Source: Candidatus Scybalomonas excrementigallinarum
GTDB taxonomy: Bacteria > Bacillota > Clostridia > Lachnospirales > Lachnospiraceae
DNA: 32,419 nucleotides
Assembly (NCBI GenBank): GCA_018710905.1
Contig: DVIZ01000105.1
Location: 1 to 32,419, forward strand
Direction of reading: 5' to 3'
Position numbers and translations under genes: made by a program
Shown: positions 1-8,378 of the stretch, piece after piece
Position numbering within the stretch: position 1 is the first letter of the stretch
Layout: every line of letters begins with the position of its first letter
Notes under the pieces: generated by a model
Databases searched by the model: none
What the model was told of the DNA's origin: nothing
The model's input: only the letters and a program-made list of their open reading frames with translations

Positions 1-152
1 AAAGAGATGTTGGAGTAAACTCCAATGTTTGGGCAATTGTCAATTTGCCTATCGTAACCTAGGTTTGAGGAAGGAGATACATAGTATCGTTGGCACTTCG
101 TGTACTAGAGTTACAAGCTCCCACTTCAAGCGAAGCTAAGTGGTGAGTTATT
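1..152 (+). mobile_element. Probable right end of an IS200/IS605-type element
   Basis: This stretch ends in a hairpin with arms CTCCCACTT (about 110-130) and AAGTGGTGAG (about 138-147), with a small inner AGC/GCT stem. Immediately after it the reading frame of a conserved GNAT acetyltransferase begins in mid-domain. Two smaller hairpins lie at about 9-26 and 31-50. A reading frame open from position 2 stops at 137-139, inside the hairpin, which would fit a tnpB tail running into the right-end structure of an IS605 element. The identification rests on hairpin architecture and on the abrupt gene junction. No transposase motif is visible, because the body of the element lies left of the window. 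An unrelated structured RNA is possible. Confidence 0.4.
2..139 (+). CDS. Possible C-terminal tail of a TnpB-like protein (partial)
   Basis: The frame is open from the left edge for 45 codons and stops at 137-139, inside the terminal hairpin. The translated tail reads ...YRNLGLRKEIHSIVGTSC.... There is no diagnostic TnpB motif such as the zinc-finger cysteines or the RuvC acidic residues, because these would lie further upstream. The call is inferred from position only, next to an IS605-like end. It could equally be a chance open frame. Confidence 0.25.
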   Translation, partial: KRCWSKLQCLGNCQFAYRNLGLRKEIHSIVGTSCTRVTSSHFKRS

Positions 153-530
153 GATGAGAGACCTGCCTATGATTGGGCAGTAGAAACTACAGTATATGTG
201 AAACAAAGCAAGAAGAAAATGGGAATAGGAAGAGAATTATATGAAGCATTAGAAAAGGTTCTTTTCGAGCAAAATATTTTAAATTTAAATGCTTGTGTTG
301 CTTATCCGGAAGTGGAAGATGAATATCTCACACAAAATAGCATACAATTCCATGAACATTTAGGATACCGTTTTGTGGGAGAGTTTTATCAATGTGGGGA
401 TAAATTTGGTCGTTGGTACAATATGGTGTGGATGGAAAAACATATTTCCCAACATAAAGAGAATCCATTAGCAGTAAAAAAATTTGATGAGATAAGAGAA
501 TGGATTGCAGAGAAATATAAAATTTTATAA
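150..530 (+). pseudogene. GNAT N-acetyltransferase, N-terminus missing
   Basis: The frame contains ...DERPAYDWAVETTVYV, followed by a KKMGIGRELYEALE acetyl-CoA binding segment (the Q/RxxGxG/A-type loop), then FHEHLGYRFVGEFYQCG and RWYNMVWMEK. These are the second half of a phosphinothricin/amino-acid N-acetyltransferase-like GNAT protein. The in-frame stop at 144-146 lies just upstream, and the first ~60-70 residues expected of the family are absent. The frame could restart at GTG 198, but no good ribosome binding site precedes it and the product would lack the N-terminal half of the fold. It most likely was truncated by the mobile element on its left and is not functional. Confidence 0.75.
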
Positions 531-659
531 ATAAAAGGAAGTGAATATTTTAAAAGAGTAAACATTTCCGTTTGATTTATATGTTACTGAGATTTGTAGA
601 TGGGGAAAGGAACATAGCCCCAAAAAAGAGGAAAACCAAGTGGGAAAAGAAGAATCACA

Positions 660-688
660 TTGATTTTTCTTACAGATTCTCATACAAT
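660..688 (+). promoter_or_regulatory. Sigma-A promoter of the aminopeptidase gene
   Basis: TTGATT at 660-665 and TACAAT at 683-688 are separated by exactly 17 bases, about 40 bases upstream of the ribosome binding site of the next gene. Confidence 0.7.
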
Positions 689-735
689 AAGAAGTAGGGC
701 ATAAGGCCAATTTTAATAGAAAGAAGGAAGAAACA

Positions 736-2541
736 ATGAATCGTATTGCAGATGAAAGAATTGGCAAACTTCGTGAATTAATGAAAGAACGCCATATTGA
801 TGCGTATATTGTTCCAACAGCAGATTTTCACGAATCTGAATATGTAGGTACTTATTTTGAGAGCCGTATCTTTTTAACAGGATTTACAGGTTCTGCGGGA
901 ACAGCCGTAGTAACAATGGATGAAGCGGCTCTTTGGGTGGATGGACGATATTTCGTTCAAGCAGAAGAGCAAATAAAAGGCACTTCTATTATTCTTCAAA
1001 AGATGGGACAAGAAGGCGTTCCAACGATCAAAGAATATTTAAAAGAAAAAATGCCACAATCAGGGGTGTTAGGGTTTGATGGACGTGTGATGAATACTGC
1101 TATGGGAGAAGAGTTAGAAGAAGCTCTTTCTTCAAAAGAAGTTGCCATCACTTGTCAAGAAGATTTAATTGATATTATTTGGACAGACCGTCCAGAAATT
1201 TCAAAAGAACCAGTGTGGATTTTAGATGAGAAATTCGCAGGAAAATCTGCAAAAGATAAAATCAATGAATTAAGAGAAGATATGAAATGTCAAGGTGCGA
1301 CAGCTCATATTTTAACGACGTTAGATGATATTGCGTGGTTACTTAATATTCGTGGAAATGATATTGAGTGTAATCCAATGGTACTTTCTTATGCAATGAT
1401 TACAATGGATCACTTCTATTTATATATTCATTCAGAAGTATTAAATGATGAAGTGAGAGCTTATTTAGAAGCACAAGGAGTAACAATAAAAGAATATCAA
1501 GAGATCTATGAGATGGTACCACAGTTAAAAAATGAAACAATCTTATTAGAAAAAAGTTGTACGAATTATGCAATTTATAGCTTAATTGATGGTTCCAATG
1601 AAATTTTAAATCAAATCAATCCAACGGTAATTAAAAAAGCTATAAAAAATCCAGTAGAAGTAGAAAATATGAAAAAAGCACACTTAAAAGATGGTGTAGC
1701 TATGGTCAAATTTATTCGTTGGTTAAAAGAAAATGTTGGAAAAATTCCGATGACAGAAATGAGCGTTTCCAACTATTTAGATAATTTACGTGCAGAACAG
1801 GAAGGAAATTTAGGACTTAGCTTCCATACAATCTCTGCTTACGGAGAACATGCAGCTATGTGTCATTATTCTGCTACAGAAGAAACCGATATTCCTGTAG
1901 AGGCAAGAGGTCTTTATCTTGTGGATTCAGGCGGACAATATTATGAAGGAACGACAGATATCACAAGAACAATCGCAGTTGGTGAGCTTACAAAGGAAGA
2001 AAGAGAGCATTTTACATTAACTGTTATTAGTATGTTACGTCTTGGTGCTGTGAAGTTTTTACATGGTTGTCGTGGAGTTTCCTTAGATTATGTGGCAAGA
2101 GAGCCATTCTGGAGTCGTGGACTTGATTATAATCATGGAACAGGACATGGGGTAGGATTTTTAGCAAATGTACATGAAAGACCAAATGGAATCCGTTTTA
2201 GAATCGTTCCAGAACGTCAGGATAGTTGTATTTTAGAAGAAGGTATGATTATGTCTGATGAACCAGGAATTTATATTGCAGGAAGTCATGGTTCTCGTAC
2301 AGAAAACCTTGTTGTATGCAAAAAAGCGGAGAAAAATGAATATGGTCAATTCATGGAATTTGAATATTTAACATTTGTACCATTAGATATTGATGGATTA
2401 GATTTATCTGTTATGACAGATAGAGATATTTGTTTATTAAATGAATATCATGCAAATGTATATGAAAAAATTTCTCCATACTTAACAGAAGAGGAAAAAG
2501 CTTGGCTTGCAAATGCAACAAGAGAAGTAAAAAGAGCTTAA
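736..2541 (+). CDS. pepP: Xaa-Pro aminopeptidase (M24B family)
   Basis: Cytoplasmic metallopeptidase that removes an N-terminal residue linked to proline. At 601 residues it is the long form: two creatinase-like N-terminal domains (about 1-310) followed by the pita-bread catalytic domain. All five metal ligands of the M24 family are visible: Asp397 (VDSGGQY), Asp408 (TTDITR), His471 (NHGTGHG), Glu509 (SDEPGIY) and Glu523 (RTEN). The ATG at 736 is preceded by AGAAGGAAG at a suitable distance and by a consensus promoter. The gene stands alone: a stem-loop terminator follows about 10 bases after the stop, and a tRNA gene with its own promoter comes next. Its role is probably peptide turnover. 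Confidence 0.95.
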   Translation: MNRIADERIGKLRELMKERHIDAYIVPTADFHESEYVGTYFESRIFLTGFTGSAGTAVVTMDEAALWVDGRYFVQAEEQIKGTSIILQKMGQEGVPTIKEYLKEKMPQSGVLGFDGRVMNTAMGEELEEALSSKEVAITCQEDLIDIIWTDRPEISKEPVWILDEKFAGKSAKDKINELREDMKCQGATAHILTTLDDIAWLLNIRGNDIECNPMVLSYAMITMDHFYLYIHSEVLNDEVRAYLEAQGVTIKEYQEIYEMVPQLKNETILLEKSCTNYAIYSLIDGSNEILNQINPTVIKKAIKNPVEVENMKKAHLKDGVAMVKFIRWLKENVGKIPMTEMSVSNYLDNLRAEQEGNLGLSFHTISAYGEHAAMCHYSATEETDIPVEARGLYLVDSGGQYYEGTTDITRTIAVGELTKEEREHFTLTVISMLRLGAVKFLHGCRGVSLDYVAREPFWSRGLDYNHGTGHGVGFLANVHERPNGIRFRIVPERQDSCILEEGMIMSDEPGIYIAGSHGSRTENLVVCKKAEKNEYGQFMEFEYLTFVPLDIDGLDLSVMTDRDICLLNEYHANVYEKISPYLTEEEKAWLANATREVKRA

Positions 2542-2551
2542 GAAAAAATAC

Positions 2552-2596
2552 AAACGATGACAGGCTATTATAGTGTAGTTTGTCATCGTTTTATAA
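2552..2596 (+). terminator. Intrinsic terminator after pepP
   Basis: The arms AAACGATGACA (2552-2562) and TGTCATCGTTT (2581-2591) form an 11-bp stem with an 18-base loop, running into a T-rich tail. Confidence 0.8.
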
Positions 2597-2612
2597 AAAT
2601 ATAAAAAAGTTG

Positions 2613-2641
2613 TTGCATAATAGAAAAGTTTATGTTATAAT
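2613..2641 (+). promoter_or_regulatory. Promoter of tRNA-Leu
   Basis: TTGCAT at 2613-2618 and TATAAT at 2636-2641 with 17-base spacing, plus a TG extended -10. The tRNA begins 30 bases after the -10 box. Confidence 0.85.
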
Positions 2642-2671
2642 TCTTCATGTTGACAAAACAACATATTGTTT

Positions 2672-2754
2672 GCGGGAATGCTGGAATTGGCAGACAGGCA
2701 TGACTAAGGATCATGTTCGCGTAGCGAGTGAGGGTTCAAGTCCCTTTTCCCGCA
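2672..2754 (+). tRNA. tRNA-Leu (anticodon AAG)
   Basis: The 83-nt sequence folds as a class II tRNA. The acceptor arms are GCGGGAA and TTCCCGC with A as the discriminator base. The D arm is of the leucine type (GGAATTGGCAGACA). The anticodon stem CATGA/TCATG encloses the loop CTAAGGA, so the anticodon is AAG. A 5-bp long variable arm (TTCGC/GCGAG) and a T arm (GAGGG TTCAAGT CCCTT) follow. CCA is not encoded. It is a single gene with its own promoter and terminator. A34 should be read directly or after deamination to inosine; this is unusual for bacterial tRNAs other than tRNA-Arg(ACG). Confidence 0.93.
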
Positions 2755-2760
2755 TGAAGA

Positions 2761-2794
2761 AAAGCTTCAAGATATCTATCTTGAAGCTTTTTTA
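2761..2794 (+). terminator. Intrinsic terminator of tRNA-Leu
   Basis: A perfect 13-bp stem (AAAGCTTCAAGAT / ATCTTGAAGCTTT) with a 4-base loop ends in a T run. The T run directly abuts the repeat that follows. Confidence 0.9.
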
Positions 2795-2978
2795 TGTTAT
2801 AGGATTCCTCACAAGGCGAGCCATCCGATAATATAAAAAAGCACTACGTGCGAACGATGCGCAGCGAGCAAAGAAGATAATTTTGCTTCGCCAACTGCTC
2901 GCGCGCAGCAAAGTGTACGTTGCTAGGAGTGACCGAAAGTTGCGATGAGTGTTGGGCGCACACTTTGTTCCGTTATAG
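2794..2978 (+). repeat. Structured intergenic repeat, copy A
   Basis: This ~185-bp sequence recurs in the same orientation at 29108-29295, with roughly 85% identity by eye. The best-conserved blocks are GCACTACGTGCGAAC (about 2843-2857), CAAAGAAGATAA, and TGCTAGGAGTGACCGAAAGT (about 2919-2938). The right part closes as a long stem, CAAAGTGTACG with CGCACACTTTG, with one mismatch. The left hairpin is degenerate here compared with copy B. The copy starts at the last T of the tRNA terminator and carries GTTATAG near each end. It codes for no convincing protein. The -35 region of the next gene falls inside its right end. I do not recognise it as a named family. Confidence 0.85.
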
Positions 2979-2989
2979 AAAAAGAATGA

Positions 2990-2995
2990 TATAAT
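2990..2995 (+). promoter_or_regulatory. -10 element of the araC-type gene
   Basis: A perfect TATAAT lies 15 bases upstream of the AAGGAGG at 3011-3017. The best -35 candidate, TTGTTC at 2965-2970, lies inside repeat copy A with a long 19-base spacer, so the promoter is probably weak or regulated. Confidence 0.5.
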
Positions 2996-3032
2996 AAAAA
3001 TAGAAAAGATAAGGAGGTTTTATAACGGGTAA

Positions 3033-3908
3033 ATGCTAGAAAAAGAACAGTTAAAAGAACAAAGAAAGCATGGAACACCATTTTTTCCTTATGCAAGCTA
3101 TGTTTGGAGTGGGACAAGTAAAAGTAGTTCTTTTATTCACTGGCATGAGGAAACCGAAATTGTTTACTTAGAATCTGGAACATTCACCTTTCATTGTGAT
3201 ATGAGGGAATATCAGCAAGAAGCTCCAGCATTTTTATTGATTAACTCAGAACAATTACATCGGATCGATTTAAGGGAAGGGCAAAAAGAGAGCGCGTTTG
3301 TCTTTCATTTAGGTATGCTATCTTTTCAGTCTTACGATGAAACAGAGGCAGAATTGATAGAACCTTTAATAAAAGGGAAAATGGAGTTTCCTATGGTAGT
3401 AACAAGAGAAGAAAAGAGTTTTGAGATAATAAAAGAGTTATATGATAAATGTTTAGAAGAAGCACAAAAGACAACATTATCCAGTCAATTAAAAATAAAA
3501 GGATATTTATTGCAATTGCTAGCAGAACTTTATGAAAATCAGTTATTCGTTATAAAAGACAATGAGGAAAATCAAGAAGAGGCATTACTTTTAATAAAAA
3601 AAGTTTTAAATTATATCATTGAACATTATAAAAGAAAAATAAAAATTCAAGAACTGGCAGATCTCGTTAATATGAATCCACAATATTTTTGTCGTTTCTT
3701 TAAGAAAAAGACAGGGAAAACATTTACAACTTATTTAAATGAATATCGGTTAGAGAGAATTAAAAAAGAATTATCGGGGACGGAAAAAAAGATCATTGAT
3801 ATTGCAAGTGAGAACGGATTTGAAAATATTGGATATTTTATGAAACAATTTAAGCTGTACACAGGCGTGACGCCACTGACCTATCGAAAACAAAATAAGT
3901 CAAAATAA
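3033..3908 (+). CDS. AraC family transcriptional regulator
   Basis: The 291-residue DNA-binding protein has an N-terminal cupin-like sensor domain (about 1-145, with HWHEETEIVYLESG) and a C-terminal AraC double helix-turn-helix (about 190-288). The second recognition segment reads IIDIASENGFENIGYFMKQF and ends in the usual GVTPLTYRK. The ATG at 3033 directly follows an in-frame TAA. The AAGGAGG at 3011-3017 is 15 bases upstream, longer than ideal, but no better start exists. The next gene on the same strand is a GH13 alpha-glucosidase, so the regulator probably senses an alpha-glucoside and activates that gene. The sugar is inferred from context only. Confidence 0.88.
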   Translation: MLEKEQLKEQRKHGTPFFPYASYVWSGTSKSSSFIHWHEETEIVYLESGTFTFHCDMREYQQEAPAFLLINSEQLHRIDLREGQKESAFVFHLGMLSFQSYDETEAELIEPLIKGKMEFPMVVTREEKSFEIIKELYDKCLEEAQKTTLSSQLKIKGYLLQLLAELYENQLFVIKDNEENQEEALLLIKKVLNYIIEHYKRKIKIQELADLVNMNPQYFCRFFKKKTGKTFTTYLNEYRLERIKKELSGTEKKIIDIASENGFENIGYFMKQFKLYTGVTPLTYRKQNKSK

Positions 3909-3957
3909 TGGAATAAATATATCAAAATTAAGGAAGAAATCCACGAATAAGGTATGT

Positions 3958-3963
3958 ATAATG
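3958..3963 (+). promoter_or_regulatory. -10 element upstream of the alpha-glucosidase
   Basis: A perfect TATAAT lies about 85 bases before the start codon, but there is no recognisable -35 hexamer 16-18 bases upstream. This pattern would suit activation by the neighbouring AraC protein; that link is inference. Confidence 0.4.
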
Positions 3964-4048
3964 TAATATAAATTCTAACATGTCAAAAAGGCATTGCTGA
4001 ATGATAATAGGAAATAGAATTATAACTAAAATAAGGAGTCGGTAGAAG

Positions 4049-5734
4049 ATGAAGAAACAGTGGTGGCATGGAAAAGTAGCTTATCAGATTTATCCAAAAA
4101 GTTTTTATGATACGAATGGGGATGGAATTGGTGATTTAGAAGGTGTTATTAGTAAATTAGATTATTTAAAGCAACTGGGAATTGATATTATTTGGCTTTC
4201 CCCTATTTATCAATCGCCATTTGTGGATCAAGGATACGACATTTCTGATTATTACGCCATTGCAAAAGAATTTGGAACGATGGAACAGTTTGATCGGCTT
4301 TTATTAGAGGCAAAAAAGCGGGATATGTATATTATTATGGATCTTGTGATTAATCATTGTTCTGACAAGCATGAGTGGTTTCAAAAGGCATTAAAAGATC
4401 CAGAAGGGGAGTATGGAAAGTACTTTTATTTTCGAAAGGGCAAAGATGGAAAAGTGCCAAACAATTGGCGTTCCTATTTTGGAGGAAGTGTTTGGGAACC
4501 AGTAGAGGGTAGTGATTATTACTATCTACATTTTTTCGCAAAAGAACAGCCCGATCTCAATTGGACAAATCCTACTGTAAGAGAAAAATTATACACCATG
4601 ATCAACTGGTGGTTAGAAAAAGGCGTATCTGGTTTTCGAATCGATGCGATTATGAACATAAAAAAAGATTTAAATTTTCCGAATTATACGCCGGATCATA
4701 GCGATGGAACTGTTCATGTAACAAAAATGGTTGAATCGGTAGAAGGGGTAGAAGAGTATTTAAGAGAATTAAAAAAAGAGACCTTTGATCGTTACCATGC
4801 GTTTACGGTTGGAGAAGTCTTTAATATGAATAAGCAGAAATTAAAAGAGTTTATCGGAGAGGATGGAGTCTTTTCCACTATTTTTGATTTCTCACAGCAT
4901 ATTTTAACTCAAAAGGAAGGGGGATGGGGAGAAAAACAGAATTGGACGATTGATGATTGGAAGAAAACCATTTATTCGGCGCAAGAAGAAGTAAAAGAAA
5001 TCGGATTTTATGCGAATATTTTGGAAAATCACGATGAGCCAAGAGCCATCAGTCGTTTCTTACCAGAATATGCTCAAAATAAAGAAGGAGCGAAGGCTAT
5101 TGCAACTGTAAGTTTATTATTGAGAGGGATTCCTTTTATTTACCAAGGACAAGAGATTGGTATGACAAACTGTCCTGTAGATTCCATTGAGAAATATGAT
5201 GATATTAGCACGAAAGATCAATATCATCAAGCATTGAAAGAGGGATTGACAAAAGAAGAAGCATTATCTATTTGTCAGCAGTTTAGTCGGGATAATGCAA
5301 GAACGCCGATGCAATGGAGTGATGAAGAAAATGCTGGGTTTACAACAGGAACGCCGTGGTTATTTGTGAATCCAAATTATAAGGAGATCAATGTAAAATT
5401 AGAAGAACAAGATGAGGATTCTATTTTACATTATTATCGAAAATTAATAGAGATACGAAAAAATGAGGAATGGAATGACACATTTACTTATGGGGATTTT
5501 ATCCCTGCGAATGTGGAACAAGAAGGGATTGTAGCTTATTATAGAAAGGATGAGAAGTACACCTTTTTTGTTGTTGTAAATTTATCTCCAAAAGAACAGA
5601 AAGTAGTTTTAAAAGAAGAGATAAAACAGATTTTATTATCAAATTTATCCGATGCAAAAGAAGAGGCTATGAAGCTAGACGGAAATACTCTTACATTAAG
5701 AGGCTGTGAAGCACTTGTATTGCAGATGAAATAA
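4049..5734 (+). CDS. malL: Alpha-glucosidase / oligo-1,6-glucosidase (GH13)
   Basis: Cytoplasmic glycoside hydrolase releasing glucose from isomaltose-type or short malto-oligosaccharides. The length (561 aa) is typical of the oligo-1,6-glucosidase group. The four GH13 regions are present: DLVINHCSD; GFRIDAI with the nucleophile Asp199; VGEVFN with the acid/base Glu256; and ENHDEPR with Asp329. The N-terminal calcium-binding-like segment DTNGDGIGDLEG is also characteristic. AAGGAG lies before the ATG. It follows the AraC-type regulator and precedes a sugar O-acetyltransferase on the same strand. Exact linkage specificity cannot be decided from the sequence; trehalose-6-phosphate hydrolase is a related but less likely alternative. 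Confidence 0.9.
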   Translation: MKKQWWHGKVAYQIYPKSFYDTNGDGIGDLEGVISKLDYLKQLGIDIIWLSPIYQSPFVDQGYDISDYYAIAKEFGTMEQFDRLLLEAKKRDMYIIMDLVINHCSDKHEWFQKALKDPEGEYGKYFYFRKGKDGKVPNNWRSYFGGSVWEPVEGSDYYYLHFFAKEQPDLNWTNPTVREKLYTMINWWLEKGVSGFRIDAIMNIKKDLNFPNYTPDHSDGTVHVTKMVESVEGVEEYLRELKKETFDRYHAFTVGEVFNMNKQKLKEFIGEDGVFSTIFDFSQHILTQKEGGWGEKQNWTIDDWKKTIYSAQEEVKEIGFYANILENHDEPRAISRFLPEYAQNKEGAKAIATVSLLLRGIPFIYQGQEIGMTNCPVDSIEKYDDISTKDQYHQALKEGLTKEEALSICQQFSRDNARTPMQWSDEENAGFTTGTPWLFVNPNYKEINVKLEEQDEDSILHYYRKLIEIRKNEEWNDTFTYGDFIPANVEQEGIVAYYRKDEKYTFFVVVNLSPKEQKVVLKEEIKQILLSNLSDAKEEAMKLDGNTLTLRGCEALVLQMK

Positions 5735-5824
5735 AAAAATAGTGTGATAAATAATGAAAATTTGAAATAACATACGGATTTGATTTTTTCTTAAAAGATA
5801 GGAAGGCGTATAGGAGGAGAAACG

Positions 5825-6463
5825 ATGAATCAGAAAGAAAGAATGTTAGCTAGGTTACCATACAAGGCTTGGCTAGATGGTCTTAGCGAAGAGAGAATGG
5901 AATGTAAGAAAAAAATTTTTGAATACAATCAATTACCACCAGACGAAGGGGAGAAAAAAGAAAAGTTAATTCGCGATATTATTGGAAAAAGTGGAGAAGG
6001 CATTTGTATTGAAGCACCATTTCGTTGTGACTATGGAAGCAATATTGAAGTAGGAGATAATTTTTATAGCAACTACAATCTAACTATACTAGATGTGGCA
6101 AAAGTGACCATTGGAAAAAATGTCATGATAGCACCAAATGTTTCTATTTTTACAGCAGGTCATCCGATTCATCCCGATTCTAGAAACTCTGGATATGAAT
6201 ATGGGATTGAAGTGACAATTGGTGATAATGTTTGGATTGGCGGAAATGTAGTAGTGAATCCAGGGGTTCATATTGGAAATAATGTAGTCATTGGCTCTGG
6301 TAGTGTCGTTACAAAGGATATTCCAGATAATTATATAGCAGTAGGAAATCCATGTCGTCTCATAAGAGAAATCACAGAAGAGGATCGGAAATATTATTTT
6401 AAAGATCGGAAGTTCGATGTGGAAGATTATAAAGATAGCTCTTTTCATGTAGAAGATTTATAG
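5825..6463 (+). CDS. maa: Maltose/galactoside O-acetyltransferase (hexapeptide family)
   Basis: Acetyl-CoA-dependent sugar O-acetyltransferase of the left-handed beta-helix type, acting in the cytoplasm. An N-terminal Maa domain (about 1-60, KERMLARLPYKAW) precedes the hexapeptide repeats (about 65-190, for example VTIGDNVWIGGNVVVNPGV). The catalytic histidine is His113 in TAGHPIHP. At 212 residues it is slightly longer than the usual 185-200 because of an acidic C-terminal extension (about 190-212). AGGAGG at about 5813-5818 sets the start. It lies 90 bases after the alpha-glucosidase and is possibly cotranscribed. It may detoxify non-metabolised sugars during alpha-glucoside uptake. Confidence 0.88.
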   Translation: MNQKERMLARLPYKAWLDGLSEERMECKKKIFEYNQLPPDEGEKKEKLIRDIIGKSGEGICIEAPFRCDYGSNIEVGDNFYSNYNLTILDVAKVTIGKNVMIAPNVSIFTAGHPIHPDSRNSGYEYGIEVTIGDNVWIGGNVVVNPGVHIGNNVVIGSGSVVTKDIPDNYIAVGNPCRLIREITEEDRKYYFKDRKFDVEDYKDSSFHVEDL

Positions 6464-6515
6464 AAGACTGCGTAGAAAGATTCATAAAAAATTTCATAAT
6501 AAGATTCTAAAAAGA

Positions 6516-6604
6516 AAAAAGGCTGGCTTTGATAAGATTCTCACTCCTCATAATGCGGAATGATGAGAGTGAGAATCTCCCTTATATCAAAGACAGCTTT
6601 TTCT
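6516..6604. terminator. Long bidirectional terminator between maa and the permease
   Basis: An A-run and the arm GGCTGGCTTTGATA are followed by an inner arm AGATTCTCACTC, a short top hairpin, and the complementary arms GAGTGAGAATCT and TATCAAAGACAGC, then a T-run. The 80-base hairpin can serve both convergent genes. Confidence 0.85.
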
Positions 6605-6653
6605 TGTTCGTATATGCTTTATGAAACTTTTTTCAAAAACGATGAGTGACTAT

Positions 6654-7982
6654 TTATTTTCCTGCGGGTTTATCCTTTGGAAGTATCTGATTTAAGAGAA
6701 TAGCAACGATAGTTGCTAATACAACAGGAGACTTACCAAAGATTGTTGAAACCCAATCAGGGAATGTTCCTAAAGACGCAGATGCCTGAGTAACACCCAT
6801 TCCCATTGCGACTGCTAAACCAACAATAGAAGTATTTCTATAAGTCATTGGTTGAGAAGTAATTAATTTAATACCTGTCATAGCGATAGAAGCGAATACA
6901 GAGATAGTAGCGCCTCCTAAAACGCATTGAGGGATTGTTGTTAAAAGAGCGGAGAATTTAGGAACGAGTCCAGCAACTAAAATAATAACAGCGGCAAGGC
7001 CTAAAATCATACGATTAACAACCTTTGTTGTTGAGACGATACCAACGTTTTGGCTATAAGTTGCAGTAGGAAGCCCACCGATGAAAGCGCCAAGAACATT
7101 AGTTACGCCATAGCAAAGAATACCACCTTGTAACTCCTGATCCGTAGGTTCTCTATCAAGTCCACCAATTGTTGTAGCAGAGAAGTCACCGATTGCTTGC
7201 ACGGAATTGATTGCGAATAAAAGACCGATTGCGACAGAAGCTGAAATATTGAAATGAATTCCAAAATGCATTGGATGTGGAACATAAAGAAGTCCAGCAT
7301 CTCCAACTGCTGAGAAGTCAACCATACCAGCTGCGATTGCAACGATATATCCAGCGACCATACCGATTAAAATAGAAGCTAACTTAAAAAATCCCTTTGT
7401 AAAATGATTTAAAAATGTTACAACTGCTAAAGTAAAAATAGCAATTGCCCAGTTTTTCCAAGAGCCGTAACTTGGAGAGCTCGTACCTCCAGCCATATAG
7501 TTAATAGCAGTAGGGTAGAGAGAAAGTCCAATTGAGAATACGACTGTTCCAGTGATAAGAGGTGGGAAGAACTTACGAAGTTGTTTAATAAACAAACCGA
7601 CTACAAACGCTACAACACCACCGATAATCTGAGCCCCCAGAATCGTGCCGATGTCGTACCCTTCTGCGATTGCAGACATACTAGGAACGTAAGCAAAACT
7701 TACCCCCATAATCACTGGTAAACCAGAACCAAAATATTTACCGATAGGGAATAATTGTAATAGAGTGGAAATTCCAGCAATAACGAGTGCCGCTTGAATC
7801 AAAATAACTTTATCGGCGTTACTTATTTGTCCTGCACCAGCCACGATAATTGAAGGAGTTACACAACCTACAATCATTGCAACAACGTGTTGGAGTGCAA
7901 GTGGTAGTGCCTCACCAAAGCGAGGAACGCCATTTAAGTCAAATACAGAAGCATGTTTTTTCATCTTTACATCATTAGCCAT
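6654..7982 (-). CDS. Nucleobase:cation symporter-2 permease (xanthine/uracil type)
   Basis: Integral membrane importer of a purine or pyrimidine base, with about a dozen hydrophobic segments. The family signature is clear: QAIGDFSATTIGGLDREPT and then YSQNVGIVSTTKVVNR in the substrate-binding helices. The NVG form is more common in xanthine/urate members than in UraA-type uracil carriers. The start is placed at 7982 because AGGAGAG lies five bases upstream. An upstream in-frame ATG at 8000 has no ribosome binding site. The product is 442 aa. It is a single gene with its own promoter at 8083-8111 and a shared terminator at the other end. I saw no purine riboswitch in its ~95-nt leader. Substrate is uncertain. 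Confidence 0.88.
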   Translation of the reverse strand: MANDVKMKKHASVFDLNGVPRFGEALPLALQHVVAMIVGCVTPSIIVAGAGQISNADKVILIQAALVIAGISTLLQLFPIGKYFGSGLPVIMGVSFAYVPSMSAIAEGYDIGTILGAQIIGGVVAFVVGLFIKQLRKFFPPLITGTVVFSIGLSLYPTAINYMAGGTSSPSYGSWKNWAIAIFTLAVVTFLNHFTKGFFKLASILIGMVAGYIVAIAAGMVDFSAVGDAGLLYVPHPMHFGIHFNISASVAIGLLFAINSVQAIGDFSATTIGGLDREPTDQELQGGILCYGVTNVLGAFIGGLPTATYSQNVGIVSTTKVVNRMILGLAAVIILVAGLVPKFSALLTTIPQCVLGGATISVFASIAMTGIKLITSQPMTYRNTSIVGLAVAMGMGVTQASASLGTFPDWVSTIFGKSPVVLATIVAILLNQILPKDKPAGK

Positions 7983-8082
7983 AAAAACTCTCCTATTCAT
8001 TTCTTATTATGTAGTTTATGAAGTTGTGAAAAAAGTGACACACATACTGAACACTCAATCTAAATTGTATTAGTCACAATAT

Positions 8083-8111
8083 ATTATAGTATATATAATA
8101 TAAAAAAACAA
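8083..8111 (-). promoter_or_regulatory. Promoter of the NCS2 permease
   Basis: On the minus strand TTGTTT (8111-8106) and TATAAT (8088-8083) are separated by 17 bases. Confidence 0.75.
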
Positions 8112-8279
8112 GGATGATAATTATATTTTTATAAAAAATGCATAATATGGAAAATAGAGGTTATACAAAAATTAGGTGAAAAAAGCTAAAAAACAAAAAA
8201 GATGTTTTGTTTGGAAAAATACAGATATAAAGACTGATAATTAAATAACAAATAGAGAATTGTTAATAAAAAAACTAAA

Positions 8280-8308
8280 TTGACAAATAAAATGGAACAT
8301 GATACATT
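8280..8308 (+). promoter_or_regulatory. Promoter of the SDR / NTF2-like operon
   Basis: TTGACA at 8280-8285 and TACATT at 8303-8308 with 17-base spacing. Confidence 0.8.
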
Positions 8309-8378
8309 GATGAATATAGCGTTATAGATCGAATAATCAATCTATGAAATGTAGTCTTTGGAAGACAGGAGGTATTGT

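Larger units (their letters stand above)
8001..8378. other. Divergent intergenic region, permease / SDR
   Basis: About 380 AT-rich bases between the divergent starts. It holds a minus-strand promoter for the permease and a plus-strand promoter for the SDR, listed separately. GTGAC/GTCAC arms in the permease leader (8031-8080) could form a hairpin. Nothing else is recognisable. Confidence 0.6.

Noticed and set aside
2580-2831. Open frame of 83 codons across the tRNA region.
   Set aside because: It overlaps the tRNA-Leu gene, its promoter and its terminator, and has no start signal.
7983-8357. Purine riboswitch before the nucleobase permease.
   Set aside because: No three-way junction with the conserved purine-aptamer loops is visible on the minus strand.
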